From Deltaproteobacteria bacterium (GTDB lineage: Bacteria > Bdellovibrionota > Bdellovibrionia > Bdellovibrionales > Bdellovibrionaceae): a DNA stretch of 64,000 nt. The notes beneath the pieces were generated by a model, which did not search any database, was not told the DNA's origin, and was given only the letters and a program-made list of their open reading frames with translations. Below are positions 42,317-52,552 of the stretch, in pieces. Where the stretch lies: assembly GCA_017302835.1 (NCBI GenBank), contig JAFLCC010000011.1:1-64000 (forward strand), in the 5' to 3' direction. Within the stretch, counting starts at the first letter, position 1, and every line of letters begins with the position of its first letter. Made by a program: the position numbers and the translations under genes.

Positions 42317-43384
42317 CTATGGTCCGGCGATGGTTAGGGTATCAAATGAAGAATCCTCTTTTATAATTAAGCTTAAATTTTTAGCCCAATGATCATCGTC
42401 ATTTAAGGAGGAAAGATAGTCCAGTTGGAGTCCCCCATGTTCTAGAAATAATTTTTTATTTTCAATTTTTATTTCTTCAAGAGTTTCCAAGCAGTCCGTT
42501 ACAAAGGCAGGACATAAGACCAAGATTCTTTTTATTTGATGATCTTGGGCGGCTGTCTTAAGAAAAATATCTGTATAGGGCTCAATCCATTTGCTGCGTC
42601 CTAATCTGGATTGAAAACTTGTTTCCATTTTAAGTTTTGGTGGCAACTTACCTGATTTTTTTAGAGAATTCAGAATTAAATTAGTGGTTTGAAAACACTG
42701 GGCCCTGTAACAGTTGTTATCTGCATTGTCTGAATTTAAACAACAACTGGAGTTAAATTGGCAAAAATGATTTTTGGCGAGTTGGGATTCTGGCAAACCA
42801 TGATAGGAAAACAAAAGTAAATCGTATTGAGCCAAATCAATGGACTGAAATTTCTGAGTCCAGGTTTCTATAAAAAGACGATGCTTCCAAAAAGGTTTTA
42901 ATACTTTTATTGTTTTTCCTGTAAGAGAAATTGAGTTTTTCTTTGATTGATCTTTAACTTCAGAAATAAACTTTTGGGTCGAGGAAAGTGTACTTGATTC
43001 CGCATATTGGGGGTAGAGTGGAGCTAGATAGATAGAGTCATATTGCGATAGGTTTGAAATCGATTTTTGTAAGGATGGATTTTGATATCGCATCCCTAAG
43101 GAGATATCAAAATCTTCAAGGTGTTTAAGGAGTTTAGTTTTTAAATCTAAGGTAAGACTTAACAAAGGAGAACCTCGATCGGTCCAAATAGTTTTATATT
43201 TTTCAGCAGACTTAGCAGGTCGAAATAAAGATATAATTCCATAGACCAATAAGAATCGGAATATAAAGGGAATTTGTATAACAAAAGGATCCATCAAAAA
43301 TTCTCTTAAATACCGCCTTACATCCCTTACGGAGGTTGAAGCTGGAGAACCTATATTATTGAGGATGAGAAGTTTTTTTTTCAT
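42317..43384 (-). CDS. hemH: ferrochelatase with internal cysteine cluster
   Basis: Inserts Fe2+ into protoporphyrin (last step of haem synthesis). The 355-residue protein has the catalytic His in FSYHGLP (H195), SRLGRSKWIEPYTD and the glutamate in CLETLEEI (E300). Between them five cysteines cluster within 23 residues (C208, C214, C215, C225, C230). Ferrochelatases with four internal cysteines binding a [2Fe-2S] cluster are known, for example in Myxococcus, and this fits that class. The start overlaps hemY by 29 bases. Last gene of the haem operon. Confidence 0.93.
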   Translation of the reverse strand: MKKKLLILNNIGSPASTSVRDVRRYLREFLMDPFVIQIPFIFRFLLVYGIISLFRPAKSAEKYKTIWTDRGSPLLSLTLDLKTKLLKHLEDFDISLGMRYQNPSLQKSISNLSQYDSIYLAPLYPQYAESSTLSSTQKFISEVKDQSKKNSISLTGKTIKVLKPFWKHRLFIETWTQKFQSIDLAQYDLLLFSYHGLPESQLAKNHFCQFNSSCCLNSDNADNNCYRAQCFQTTNLILNSLKKSGKLPPKLKMETSFQSRLGRSKWIEPYTDIFLKTAAQDHQIKRILVLCPAFVTDCLETLEEIKIENKKLFLEHGGLQLDYLSSLNDDDHWAKNLSLIIKEDSSFDTLTIAGP

Positions 43385-44618
43385 TTTTGAGATAGCCTTT
43401 CACTAACGTATGGTTTCTTTCATGAATTCCAGAAAGACCAATAACTCCAAGATAATTACCTGTTAGATTCTTTAATGACTGAGAATTTACTTCTAATACT
43501 TTGGACAACTCAAGGTCATAGAGTGGTAGGACCTCTTGCCATCGGATAATAACATAATTATCAATTTCAAAATCAGCATTGAGAGGACCAAAAAGCCGTT
43601 TTCGATCTTGAATGATCATATCAAGGATTTGCTGATCAGAAAAGTGAACATAGTCAGGGTGCTCACTGCCGCCTAGAATCCAGCTTTCATTGTATTTTCC
43701 ACGAAAGTTAAAAATTTTGGTATTAGCTAAAACCCCAAGGGAGAAAAAACTTTCATTTTCAGGAAATAAAACACCAAAACCATCGAGTTCTGTGGATTTT
43801 TTAAAGGAGAGAGTGACTCTTAAGAGACTGATTTTTTGAAGTTTTGATTTTGTAGTTAAATTGAAAAAAGAAGAATTTAATGAAGTTGCTAAAAAAGTAT
43901 TATGTTCCAATTTATTTAAAGAAATCTGTTCAGTTGAAAACTGAGGTTTAAATTGAACATTCGCTTTAAGTAAATATTCCTTCAATTTAGTTATTACCTC
44001 TTTCATCCCTCCTTTGGCACTAACAAGACCGCGATAAGTCCCCTTTTCTTTCTTGAAAAAGAGCGAACCTAGAACAAGTCTTGCTGATAATTTAGAAGTG
44101 TTGGCAGCAAAAATTCCGTAGACCATGGGTTGAATGAGGTATTGATTCACTTCAGGAGTGAGGCAACGAAAACACCAATCTCTAAGATTCTCGTTGGGAA
44201 AAGGTTTGAACTGCCAAGTAACTAAAGATTTTAAAGCCTTAAGAAGGGCTTTAACTGTTTCACTTAAGGTTAAGGGCCAAGTCTTTAAACCCTGCCGATA
44301 GATAAATTTCTTTCTAGATTCTTTGTTGGCTAGCAATAACTCGCAGCCAATATCCATAAAAAGAGCTTCAATTTTTTTAGAGCAAAGAAACCCATTTGCT
44401 GCTGTCTCGATAAGCATTTCCTTTGAAAAATAGGAATCAATCACCCCACCCACTTGATTTTCTTTTTCATAAATCACCACGGGGTAGCCTTCTTTAACAA
44501 AAAAATAGGCTAGGGATAATCCAGAAAACCCCGCTCCGATAATCTGAATGGGGTCTTTATTCATTAAATACTTGGTTGAAAGTTCTGAGAACTGATGAGG
44601 TTTTTTTTCTTCTGCCAT
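43356..44618 (-). CDS. hemY: protoporphyrinogen oxidase, HemY type
   Basis: An FAD-dependent oxygen-using protoporphyrinogen oxidase (420 residues). The dinucleotide motif GAGFSGLSLAYFFVKEGYPV and the following VVIYEKENQVGGVI are clear, as is the family Asn-Gly-Phe segment (ETAANGFLC). The C-terminal GVIGLSGIHERN closes the FAD site (usually Gxxxxx..GVGVNDC). Somewhat shorter and more divergent than the 450-470 residue norm. Position between hemN and hemH fixes the role. The true start may be the later ATG at 44564. Confidence 0.88.
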   Translation of the reverse strand: MAEEKKPHQFSELSTKYLMNKDPIQIIGAGFSGLSLAYFFVKEGYPVVIYEKENQVGGVIDSYFSKEMLIETAANGFLCSKKIEALFMDIGCELLLANKESRKKFIYRQGLKTWPLTLSETVKALLKALKSLVTWQFKPFPNENLRDWCFRCLTPEVNQYLIQPMVYGIFAANTSKLSARLVLGSLFFKKEKGTYRGLVSAKGGMKEVITKLKEYLLKANVQFKPQFSTEQISLNKLEHNTFLATSLNSSFFNLTTKSKLQKISLLRVTLSFKKSTELDGFGVLFPENESFFSLGVLANTKIFNFRGKYNESWILGGSEHPDYVHFSDQQILDMIIQDRKRLFGPLNADFEIDNYVIIRWQEVLPLYDLELSKVLEVNSQSLKNLTGNYLGVIGLSGIHERNHTLVKGYLKNEKKTSHPQ

Positions 44619-44623
44619 ATTTA

Positions 44624-45970
44624 TTATATCGATTGTGAAAAAATCCTTGTCTGGGGTTGAGAGCGCATCAGTCTTTTATCAAAAAACAAGGCAGCATTTC
44701 TTAGGAAAGGCTTTCCTGCTTCAAGAACTTTTATTTTACTGTCCTTAATTTCAATCAGTCGATCTTGGATCATTTCCTTGAGAAAAACCTCAGCTTCGAT
44801 AACTTCTTCAGCGGACAAAGGCACCTCAAACTGAGTCATGATTTTTAAGATCTTTTCGCGCTGGAGTGTATCTTCTTCTGTTAGGATATGTCCACGGAGG
44901 GATGGAATTTGATGTTTGTTTACCTTTTGCTCGTAGAGGTTAAGAACCTTTTCATTTTGATGAAATGAAAAGGGCGTTTCGGAAATAGAGCTGACACCTA
45001 GACCTAATAAGAGATCCGTCTTTTGATCCGTGTAACCCATAAAATTGCGATGGAGTTTTTTATTTTGGGCCTGAATAAACAAAGCATCCGTCGCTAAAGC
45101 AAAATGATCCATGCCTATTTCTTTGTAACCATTTGCCAATAAGGTATGCCTGGCAATTTCATATAATTTTCTTTTGTCCTCGCCCTTGGGAAGGTCTTCA
45201 TCTTTGAATAGTTTTTGTTGGGGCTTTATCCAAGGAACGATAGCTAAACTATATAAAGCGATCCGGTCAGGTTTTAAACCCACAGTTAACTCTGCCGACT
45301 TTTGAATACTTTCAGGAGTCTGTTTAGCTAAACCGTATATTAAATCAAAATTTACGGATTCATACCCAAGCTCTCGAGCTGTGTCTGTTACAAACTTGGT
45401 TTTTTCGTAGGGCTGAATGCGATTCACTAATCTTTGCACTTCCGGATCAAAATCTTGAACGCCTAAACTGATCCGGTTAAAACCCAAGCCTCGTAATACT
45501 TCTAACTGATCTCGATGGGTTCGGCGCGGGTCAACTTCTATGGCTCCTTCAAAATCCTCAGGAGCCTTCTTGATTTTATTAAAAATCCCCTCGGCTAATT
45601 GCTTTAAGGAATTGGCACTAAAAAAAGTTGGCGAACCTCCACCCAAATGAATTTGTTTAAGAGGGATTTTTTTTAAATCAGGAGCTTTTTCAAGATAATA
45701 ATCGAATTCTTTAAGCAAGGTCTGGACATAGGGAAACTCCTTCGAATGATCTTTGGTGATGGAGGTATTGCAACCACAAAAAGTACAAAGGGTTTCACAA
45801 AATGGCATATGAATGTACAAAGACCAACTAGCCTTGTTTAAGGCTAAGGTTTTTTGAATATGTTGAATCCATTCCTCCTCTGTGGGCGAGGTGTCCCAGT
45901 ATGGAACCGTGGGGTAGCTGGTATAACGTGGAGCTGGAATATCATATTTTTGAATTAGATTTTGACTCAT
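44624..45970 (-). CDS. hemN: oxygen-independent coproporphyrinogen III oxidase
   Basis: A radical SAM enzyme converting coproporphyrinogen III to protoporphyrinogen IX without oxygen. The 448-residue sequence begins YDIPAPRYTSYPTVPYW, which marks true HemN rather than HemW. The cluster motif CETLCTFCGC and HLGGGSPTFF follow, with the long C-terminal HemN domain. Start overlaps hemE by ATGA. With the oxygen-dependent-looking hemY it gives a mixed pathway. Confidence 0.95.
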   Translation of the reverse strand: MSQNLIQKYDIPAPRYTSYPTVPYWDTSPTEEEWIQHIQKTLALNKASWSLYIHMPFCETLCTFCGCNTSITKDHSKEFPYVQTLLKEFDYYLEKAPDLKKIPLKQIHLGGGSPTFFSANSLKQLAEGIFNKIKKAPEDFEGAIEVDPRRTHRDQLEVLRGLGFNRISLGVQDFDPEVQRLVNRIQPYEKTKFVTDTARELGYESVNFDLIYGLAKQTPESIQKSAELTVGLKPDRIALYSLAIVPWIKPQQKLFKDEDLPKGEDKRKLYEIARHTLLANGYKEIGMDHFALATDALFIQAQNKKLHRNFMGYTDQKTDLLLGLGVSSISETPFSFHQNEKVLNLYEQKVNKHQIPSLRGHILTEEDTLQREKILKIMTQFEVPLSAEEVIEAEVFLKEMIQDRLIEIKDSKIKVLEAGKPFLRNAALFFDKRLMRSQPQTRIFSQSI

Positions 45971-47004
45971 ACAAAAACTTCTTTCCTGACGATCTCGATA
46001 AATTTATGCACATTTTTTTCTGGCGTATGGGGTAAGACTCCATGACCTAGACCACAAACCCAACGAGCTCTGTCTTTTTCGGGTAGATCTTTAAAAGGCT
46101 TTAAGTAGTTTTTTAATGATTTTTCAAATTCGGAGGGCTCTTGATGAAGCAAGGCTTGATCAAAATTTCCTTGCACAAAAAAATGATTTTTGTAAGTCGT
46201 ATTTAAATTTTTAAGCAAGGATGGTAAATTCCATCGATGATCAAAACCCAGTCCAGCCCAGGGGGCATTGAAAAATTCCTTGGTAAAATAACCGCCCATG
46301 GTACCTTTTGAGTAATAACCCAACTTATGAGGAAACAGACCAGCTAAAGTGAGTAACTGGGGCATAATTAATTGTTGATAAAGAATGGGATCAATTTCAC
46401 CAGCAGCCGTATCAAAAACCATCACCACCTCGGCTCCTCCTTCTAGTTGAAGCTCAATATTCTTTTTTAAAAGTGGCATCAGGTGCTCACAAAATTGAGT
46501 GTAAAGTGGCAAATACTTTTTTGATAAGGTTAGGTTTCCTTTGTGTGAACCCTCTACGGCATAAACAAATAAAGTCCATGGACCACCGACAAATCCAATC
46601 AAAGATTTATTTTCAGGAAGTTTTTTTCGAGTTAGCTCCAGGGCTTTCTTTTGAAACATCAGGCTTGGCCAAGCCTCGTTAAAAGGAATTAATTTTTTGA
46701 TCGAATCGGGGGTCAAATGTATTCCCAACTTTGGACCCTCATCAGTGTACTCTAGACCTAAGCCTAAAGACTGAAGTGGAAACAACAAGTCACTAAATAA
46801 GATAGCGACATCAAAATCAAAATCCATGATGGGTCCCATGGCCACTTCTGCTGCTAAATCAGGGAGTTTGCACAAATCCATAAAGGAATTTTTTTTTCTC
46901 AACGCCTGGTAATGGCTATGATACCTGCCTGCTTGCCGCATAAACCATATTGGCGGTGTCGTTTGTGATTGAGCTTTGATCGCATTACTAAATAATGAGT
47001 TCAT
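45967..47004 (-). CDS. hemE: uroporphyrinogen decarboxylase
   Basis: Removes four acetate carboxyls from uroporphyrinogen III. The 345-residue protein has the family signature PIWFMRQAGRYHSHYQ, the catalytic Asp region (FSDLLFP) and GFVGGPWTLF. The start ATG 47004 follows GGGAGG at 5 bases and overlaps the response-regulator stop by ATGA, so translation is coupled to the two-component genes. Confidence 0.96.
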   Translation of the reverse strand: MNSLFSNAIKAQSQTTPPIWFMRQAGRYHSHYQALRKKNSFMDLCKLPDLAAEVAMGPIMDFDFDVAILFSDLLFPLQSLGLGLEYTDEGPKLGIHLTPDSIKKLIPFNEAWPSLMFQKKALELTRKKLPENKSLIGFVGGPWTLFVYAVEGSHKGNLTLSKKYLPLYTQFCEHLMPLLKKNIELQLEGGAEVVMVFDTAAGEIDPILYQQLIMPQLLTLAGLFPHKLGYYSKGTMGGYFTKEFFNAPWAGLGFDHRWNLPSLLKNLNTTYKNHFFVQGNFDQALLHQEPSEFEKSLKNYLKPFKDLPEKDRARWVCGLGHGVLPHTPEKNVHKFIEIVRKEVFV

Positions 47005-47681
47005 AAATCCTCCCTTATCCACTGGTAACCAACACCACGAATATTTCTGATGATGGTTTCATTTTCAAGTCCTAATACTTTTTTGATTCTCACGATAGCA
47101 TTATCTACGGTTCTTAAATTGGGATTTTTGTCTTCACCCCAAACAAAATCCATAATCTCGTCCCTGGAAACTGGCTGAGGAGATCGACTCACGAGTAGTT
47201 CTAACACCTTCATGTCAGAGGCTGCCGGGTATTCCATTTGGCCATTATCTTTTTTGATGAGCAACTGATTAAAATCGATGGTGATATTTTTTATAATTAA
47301 CTGATTTACTTTTGGATGAGAATCCAGCACATGCTTAACTCGGATAAGTAACTCTTTTAAGTGAAAGGGTTTGGGTATATACTCCTCGGCCCCAAGTTCA
47401 TAACCACGTAATCGATTTTGAGCATCACCTTGAGCTGTCAAAAAAATAAAATTTGTCTTTTGATTTAAAAGTTTTTTTTCAGCAATTTGAAAGCCACTCC
47501 CGTCGGGAAGATTCACATCTAAGATAACCAAATCGAAAATTTTCTTATTTAAAAAATCCAGGGCTGTTTTCTCTGTTTTAGCCCAATCCACTAAATATTC
47601 TTTTTCAAGTCTTTCCTTTAGGGTCTCGCCAAGACTGACATCATCCTCAACTAACAGAATTTCTTTTTGATTGGTTTTCAT
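47001..47681 (-). CDS. OmpR-family response regulator embedded in the haem operon
   Basis: A 226-residue regulator: receiver (1-120) with acidic pair EDD (12-14), phospho-acceptor D55 in VILDVNLPDGSG, Thr in FLTAQ and Lys in IPKPF; then an OmpR-type winged helix (about 130-225, VLELLVSRSPQPVSRDEI, RTVDNAIVRIKKVLG). Stop overlaps hemE start. Partner of the kinase 30 bases upstream. By position it probably controls or senses the state of haem synthesis; the signal is not known. Confidence 0.93.
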   Translation of the reverse strand: MKTNQKEILLVEDDVSLGETLKERLEKEYLVDWAKTEKTALDFLNKKIFDLVILDVNLPDGSGFQIAEKKLLNQKTNFIFLTAQGDAQNRLRGYELGAEEYIPKPFHLKELLIRVKHVLDSHPKVNQLIIKNITIDFNQLLIKKDNGQMEYPAASDMKVLELLVSRSPQPVSRDEIMDFVWGEDKNPNLRTVDNAIVRIKKVLGLENETIIRNIRGVGYQWIREDL

Positions 47682-47711
47682 GTGTTCAGTACTTTCATAA
47701 ATTTATCTCTT

Positions 47712-48548
47712 TCATAAACTTAGCTCGATGATAAATTCTATTTGCTTGCCATTAAGGGCAGCGATCAAATCACCTTTGATTTTCTTAAGTATTTGATAGC
47801 TTAAACTTAGGCCTAGGCCCGTCGTTTTTTGGAGATTTAATCTGGAAAAAAAAGATTTCTTAAATTGAGGAAGAACCTCGCAACCTATACCGTTATCTAC
47901 AACTTTAATCCTGATTTTATTCCCTGAGCTTTCTGTTTTTAGGCTAATGGTATCCGCTTGACCGTGAATAATGGCATTTTGTATTAAGTTCCTTAAAATA
48001 CAGACCAAAGATCTTTTATCTGAAAACACCTCGATATCTTTGTTGAGCTCAAAAGAAACATCAGGAAAATCAGCGCGAATTAAAAATAAAATTTCCGAAA
48101 ATAAAAATCTTTCATAGATAAATTTTAAATTATCAATTTGTGCTAACCACAAAGAATTTTCTAACTGAAGGTCTAGTTTGTTGATGTCTTTAACAATTCG
48201 TTGCAGGATTTTGTTTTTGCTAAAACTTTCATCCTCCCTTAAGACATCGGATTGCAGCCTAAGTCTGGCTATGGAAGTTTTAAGATCATGGGAAAAAATA
48301 GAAAAAAAAGATCTGAGGGCTTTGTTTTTTTCATTATCTTGATAAAGGAAATAAATAAGAAAAAATCCACCCAGAATGATAGCACACAAAAAGAAGCTCC
48401 CCTCCCAAAATAACATGCGTCTTCTGGATTCAAGCTCCGAAGGGGAATAGGGTTTGGCTAATTCAGCCATCCCATAAAACCACCACCAGCCCACCATTGA
48501 GGAAGTAAAAATAAGCCAAAGTGAAGAAAGAATCAGTTTGATCTTCAT
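47712..48548 (-). CDS. membrane sensor histidine kinase embedded in the haem operon
   Basis: A compact kinase (278 residues). Two membrane segments (about 5-27 and 47-68) flank a periplasmic loop of only about 18 residues, so sensing is probably in the membrane. There is no HAMP or PAS. HisKA follows directly with H87 in [11 protein letters not shown], then HATPase motifs [16 protein letters not shown] and TGLGLSLSY. The start overlaps hemL by ATGA. Cognate regulator lies just downstream. Confidence 0.9.
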   Translation of the reverse strand: MKIKLILSSLWLIFTSSMVGWWWFYGMAELAKPYSPSELESRRRMLFWEGSFFLCAIILGGFFLIYFLYQDNEKNKALRSFFSIFSHDLKTSIARLRLQSDVLREDESFSKNKILQRIVKDINKLDLQLENSLWLAQIDNLKFIYERFLFSEILFLIRADFPDVSFELNKDIEVFSDKRSLVCILRNLIQNAIIHGQADTISLKTESSGNKIRIKVVDNGIGCEVLPQFKKSFFSRLNLQKTTGLGLSLSYQILKKIKGDLIAALNGKQIEFIIELSL

Positions 48549-49846
48549 AGACCTAAACAGTACTCAATTTTTTGGATGCTTTCATCCAAAATTTCGTCAT
48601 TGTGAGCCATAGATATAAAACCAACTTCATAGGCATTCGGTGCTAAATAAACACCTTCCTGCAGTAAATTTAAAAATAACTTTTTAAAAGAAACTTGTTG
48701 GTTCTTTGGAATTTGGGAAATGCTTCGAATGGGTTCATCACTTTTTTCATGTATCCAAAAGAGAGACCCATACTGAGAGATCTCCAAATGATGAGCAGAA
48801 AGAAGAGGCGTTAGTTTTTTAGAAAAATAATTTCCTTTTTCCTTTAACACATTCCATCCGTTAAGCTTTTTCATTTTTTTAAGAGTCACCAAGCCCGCCC
48901 TCATACCAACAGGGTTTGCCGATAACGTCCCTGCCTGATAAACAGAACCAAGGGGGGCCACAAGGTCCAAAATTTCTTTTCTTCCCCCATAGCAACCAAC
49001 AGGAAATCCTCCACCAATTATCTTTCCATAGCAAACTAAATCGGGTTTTAGATCTAAGACCCCGCACATTCCTTTGAGATCCACACGAAAACCACTAATC
49101 ACTTCATCAGCAATAAAAACACTTTTATTTTTCTTGCAAAGGTCTTGGATTTTTTGCAAGAACTCGTTTCTTTGTACCAATAGGCCGTAATTTGCAGGAA
49201 GAGGTTCTATAATAACCGCGGCTATTTCAGGACCCCATTTTAAAAATAAGTTTTCTAACTCGACCTCGTCGTCAAGTTTGCAAACTAAGGTTTCATGGGC
49301 GACAGCCTCGCTCACTCCTGAAGAAGAAGCTGAAGACTCGCCAGCAAGCCCACTACCCGCCTTGACTAATAAGGAATCCACATGGCCGTGATAACAGCCA
49401 TCAAATTTAATCACCTTGGATCTTCCTGTATAAGCGCGGGCCAAACGAAGAGCTGACATCACGGCTTCGGTACCACTGGAAACAAATCGTAATTTTTCAA
49501 CAAAGGGAATATGGGATGTGATAAACTCAGCCAGCTCCAAGGAGTAAGGTTCACAGGCTCCAAAGCTCCATGCGGTATCAACCATTTTATGAACTTCTTC
49601 TTTAACTTCTGGATCTAAGTGTCCTAAAATAAGAGGTCCAAAGCTTTGACAAAAATCAATATAGTTTTTCCCTTCAACGCTTGTTAAAATAGCCCCATTG
49701 GCCTTCGAAAAAAAAATGGGAGAACGATCTAGACCCTTAAAAGATCTTACTGGAGAGTGAACCCCTCCCGGAGAAACTTTTTTAGCTCGTATAAATAACT
49801 CGTCAGATGAATCACCAAATGATTCGTTAGCGGTAATTTTTTCCAT
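48545..49846 (-). CDS. hemL: glutamate-1-semialdehyde 2,1-aminomutase
   Basis: A PLP enzyme forming 5-aminolevulinate from glutamate-1-semialdehyde in the C5 pathway. The 433-residue protein shows [38 protein letters not shown], the DEVISGFR aspartate and the PLP lysine in [13 protein letters not shown]. The start is ATG 49846, overlapping hemC's TAA (TAATG). Coupled to the kinase gene at its other end. Confidence 0.96.
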   Translation of the reverse strand: MEKITANESFGDSSDELFIRAKKVSPGGVHSPVRSFKGLDRSPIFFSKANGAILTSVEGKNYIDFCQSFGPLILGHLDPEVKEEVHKMVDTAWSFGACEPYSLELAEFITSHIPFVEKLRFVSSGTEAVMSALRLARAYTGRSKVIKFDGCYHGHVDSLLVKAGSGLAGESSASSSGVSEAVAHETLVCKLDDEVELENLFLKWGPEIAAVIIEPLPANYGLLVQRNEFLQKIQDLCKKNKSVFIADEVISGFRVDLKGMCGVLDLKPDLVCYGKIIGGGFPVGCYGGRKEILDLVAPLGSVYQAGTLSANPVGMRAGLVTLKKMKKLNGWNVLKEKGNYFSKKLTPLLSAHHLEISQYGSLFWIHEKSDEPIRSISQIPKNQQVSFKKLFLNLLQEGVYLAPNAYEVGFISMAHNDEILDESIQKIEYCLGL

Positions 49847-51462
49847 TACTGATTTTCCTTTTTTGATAGCCAATCTTCATAGTTAAAGCAGGGAATTATA
49901 TGATCCTTAGGAAGAAAGTTCCTCAATGTATCCAAAGTGCTCCCGAGACCACAGGAATGAAATTTGTTCTTAATTTCGGGATACATTTGATAATATTTTT
50001 TAAAAAGCTCTCCATGACTCCAGTAATAAAATTCAACACTTGGGTCATAATGTAAATCCTTATCTTGATAGGAAATAGCATAGGCTGGACATTTTGTGGC
50101 CCAGGAACTTTCTTTTCCCTGGGCGTGAGTTATCTTAATCCATTTTATTTTTTGATCTAAATTTTGATCAAAATATGAAGAACTCAAATAGGAAATTTCT
50201 GGAGGCTGCTCTTCCCCGAGGGAATCAAAAGATCCACAGACCCAGTGTCCAGACTTAGCTAATTTTTTCCAAGTTGAAACACCACTGGTCCATAAAATAT
50301 CAGTGTCCCGCAGCCCCTGAATATTTTCATCTTTAGTGATAAAAATAAAACGGGTCTTATTTTTATCACTAAAGTCTTTATAAAAAGAATCTAAGTCATA
50401 GGAAAGTGGCTGAATTTTTTTTTCACTTTGAGCATGGGGTGCTAAAAATTTGCCATTTAACTTGCCATTGAAGGCACTAGTTAAATTGCCAGATAAACCA
50501 GTTGATTTTTGAGTTAATTTTTCAGAAGGCATCAACGTCGTTTCATTTAAAACATGCCCCGTGTCTGTCAGGCCTTTTAAGAAAAGAACTTGTTCATTTT
50601 GTTTATTAAGGATTGAAATACCTATTTTTTGATGGCAACCACCGCCATATTTTTTTAAGATATTTCTTTCTAAAGAAGTATTATGATACGCTCTTTGGTT
50701 GTTTATTTTTTGTAATAATTCATGAACCTCTGGACGATCCTTCGCAATTTCAATGGCCAGCGCCCCTTGTGCTGCTGCCGTGGGATTTTGACTCAAGGGA
50801 ATCACTTGAAATAGCAATTCAGCCAAACACTGCTTAAGATAATTACGTGTCTCTTGAAATTCCTTTTCCTCTGTCGAAATGAGTCTATCTAGAGCGGCTT
50901 TGGCAACAATAAGGCCATCGATTTCAGGATCTGAGGATTCCATTAATTTTCTAACCCTTGTTTGAACATTACCACGAACTGGTAAAAAATGAAGTGGCTC
51001 AACCTTCCAAGGGAGTGACCATGAAAAAAAACTTTCTAAATTATAAATTCGCCGCGGAGAAGAGGTAAAAATAGTTATTTTTTTTTTACCATGTGATGTT
51101 CTTTTAAAAAGCAAAACATCCCGAGGATCTTCTCGATCAAGGGTTGCCGAAATAAAGGTTTTTTCCTTGTCTTCGATGGGTAGATCCTTCCATGAATGGA
51201 CTACCATATCTACTTTATGAAGAGCTAAATCCTGATAAAAATCTTCGGTAAAGACTCCTTTTTCAGGCATTTTCCAAAGCGGGTCCTTCAAGTTGATATC
51301 CCCTAAAGAATCCCTAAAGTGATACTTGATTTGCAAGGAAGGATAAGCATTCAACAGAGCGGCTCCCACTTTGTAGGCTTGGAGTCTGGCTAAATCACTT
51401 TTTCTAGAGGCTATGGTCAGAGGCTTTAAAAAAGGCAGGTCCTTGTTAGGCACAAATATCAT
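49846..51462 (-). CDS. hemC: porphobilinogen deaminase fused to a HemD-like domain
   Basis: Residues 1 to about 310 are hydroxymethylbilane synthase: [53 protein letters not shown] and the dipyrromethane cysteine in GGGCHQKIG. The remaining 225 or so residues are not HemC. Their length and two segments ([17 protein letters not shown] and a terminal [18 protein letters not shown]) resemble a divergent uroporphyrinogen-III synthase; HemC-HemD fusions are known elsewhere. No separate hemD is in the operon. ATG 51462 overlaps hemA by 17 bases; a longer start exists. Confidence 0.87.
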   Translation of the reverse strand: MIFVPNKDLPFLKPLTIASRKSDLARLQAYKVGAALLNAYPSLQIKYHFRDSLGDINLKDPLWKMPEKGVFTEDFYQDLALHKVDMVVHSWKDLPIEDKEKTFISATLDREDPRDVLLFKRTSHGKKKITIFTSSPRRIYNLESFFSWSLPWKVEPLHFLPVRGNVQTRVRKLMESSDPEIDGLIVAKAALDRLISTEEKEFQETRNYLKQCLAELLFQVIPLSQNPTAAAQGALAIEIAKDRPEVHELLQKINNQRAYHNTSLERNILKKYGGGCHQKIGISILNKQNEQVLFLKGLTDTGHVLNETTLMPSEKLTQKSTGLSGNLTSAFNGKLNGKFLAPHAQSEKKIQPLSYDLDSFYKDFSDKNKTRFIFITKDENIQGLRDTDILWTSGVSTWKKLAKSGHWVCGSFDSLGEEQPPEISYLSSSYFDQNLDQKIKWIKITHAQGKESSWATKCPAYAISYQDKDLHYDPSVEFYYWSHGELFKKYYQMYPEIKNKFHSCGLGSTLDTLRNFLPKDHIIPCFNYEDWLSKKENQ

Positions 51463-52426
51463 CCCATCCCCAGGGATAAAGTTGAACTTTCTTGCCAAAT
51501 TTTTCAATCATTTTAGAAATTTCAATCTGAACTATCTTGATTTTTTCATTTAGAGTTTCTTCTGATTCAGCAAGGGTATTTTTAATATCACTTAAATGAA
51601 AATAATTTTCTTTTTTAATTTCGCTTTCATCGTTAATAGGCAATTCGACGCCACCACGCCAGTCCACAACTTTATGAATAGCAAGACCTCTATCTTTCAG
51701 ACTTTTCATAAAACTTTCTAGTTCTTTATGAGTCAGAGGTGCGGCAATGACTAAGTTAATCCTACCCGAATAAGAAATGGCACTCATATCATTGATAAGG
51801 ACCTGAGAAAAATCCTGAAACTCTGGATCTATTTTTTTCTGAAGGTCCCTGACAACCAAGTACTTTGAGGGAATTTGAGTGAGCCACGGGGCCATTTCCC
51901 GAGCTAATTGCCCTTTTCCAATCACCAATAAAGGGTTTTGTTTATCTAGTAGTTTTCTGGTTAAAGATCCGTAACTTTGAGATCCCCAGTTTTTAATATG
52001 TTTTTCTCTTAAAAACTTACAGTCTTGAATCAATTGGCTGAAGACTTGGTCTAGAAAACTGGAGGACTCTAAATTTTTTAATTTAAATTGTTCATAAAAT
52101 AATTTAAATTGACCAAAAATTTCCGTTTCTCCCTTGATATTAGACTTGAGACCCGAAATGACTTCTAAAATAAACTGATAGGCTTTCTGGTTTTCAAAGA
52201 TATCAAAATTATCATTTTTATTAGACTGGCTTGCTTGAAGTTCACAAAGCAGATCACCAACCGTGCTGTCAAATCGAGTCGTATCATAAAAATAGATTTT
52301 ACGAAGACAGGTCTCAAAAAGAACAAAGGAGGAACCTAGGGCCGATAACTTATTTAGTTCTAAGTTTCTTAGCTCTAAGCTAATATTTGATGTCTTACAA
52401 TAATGAATAATACCAAATCGTTCCAC
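51446..52426 (-). CDS. hemA: glutamyl-tRNA reductase, short and divergent
   Basis: First enzyme of the C5 haem pathway, reducing Glu-tRNA to glutamate-1-semialdehyde. At 326 residues it is about 90-120 shorter than typical HemA. The catalytic cysteine is kept as ETCLRKIYFY (C40; usually TCNRTEIY), and SGLKSNIKGETEIFGQFK corresponds to the usual SGLDSMVLGEPQI-type motif. The NADPH domain (LLVIGKGQLAREM) is recognisable but the C-terminal dimerisation domain is reduced. GTG start. Operon position before hemC and hemL supports the assignment. Confidence 0.85.
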   Translation of the reverse strand: MERFGIIHYCKTSNISLELRNLELNKLSALGSSFVLFETCLRKIYFYDTTRFDSTVGDLLCELQASQSNKNDNFDIFENQKAYQFILEVISGLKSNIKGETEIFGQFKLFYEQFKLKNLESSSFLDQVFSQLIQDCKFLREKHIKNWGSQSYGSLTRKLLDKQNPLLVIGKGQLAREMAPWLTQIPSKYLVVRDLQKKIDPEFQDFSQVLINDMSAISYSGRINLVIAAPLTHKELESFMKSLKDRGLAIHKVVDWRGGVELPINDESEIKKENYFHLSDIKNTLAESEETLNEKIKIVQIEISKMIEKFGKKVQLYPWGWDDICA

Positions 52427-52552
52427 TCTTTAAAATATAGATGAAAAGACAAATAGAAGTGTCATCGAAATGTCATATGCCACAGTAAGCTAATAGGATT
52501 TCATATCATTTTGAGACAGTTATTCATAAACGTCAGACTGCGAGACCTCTGC

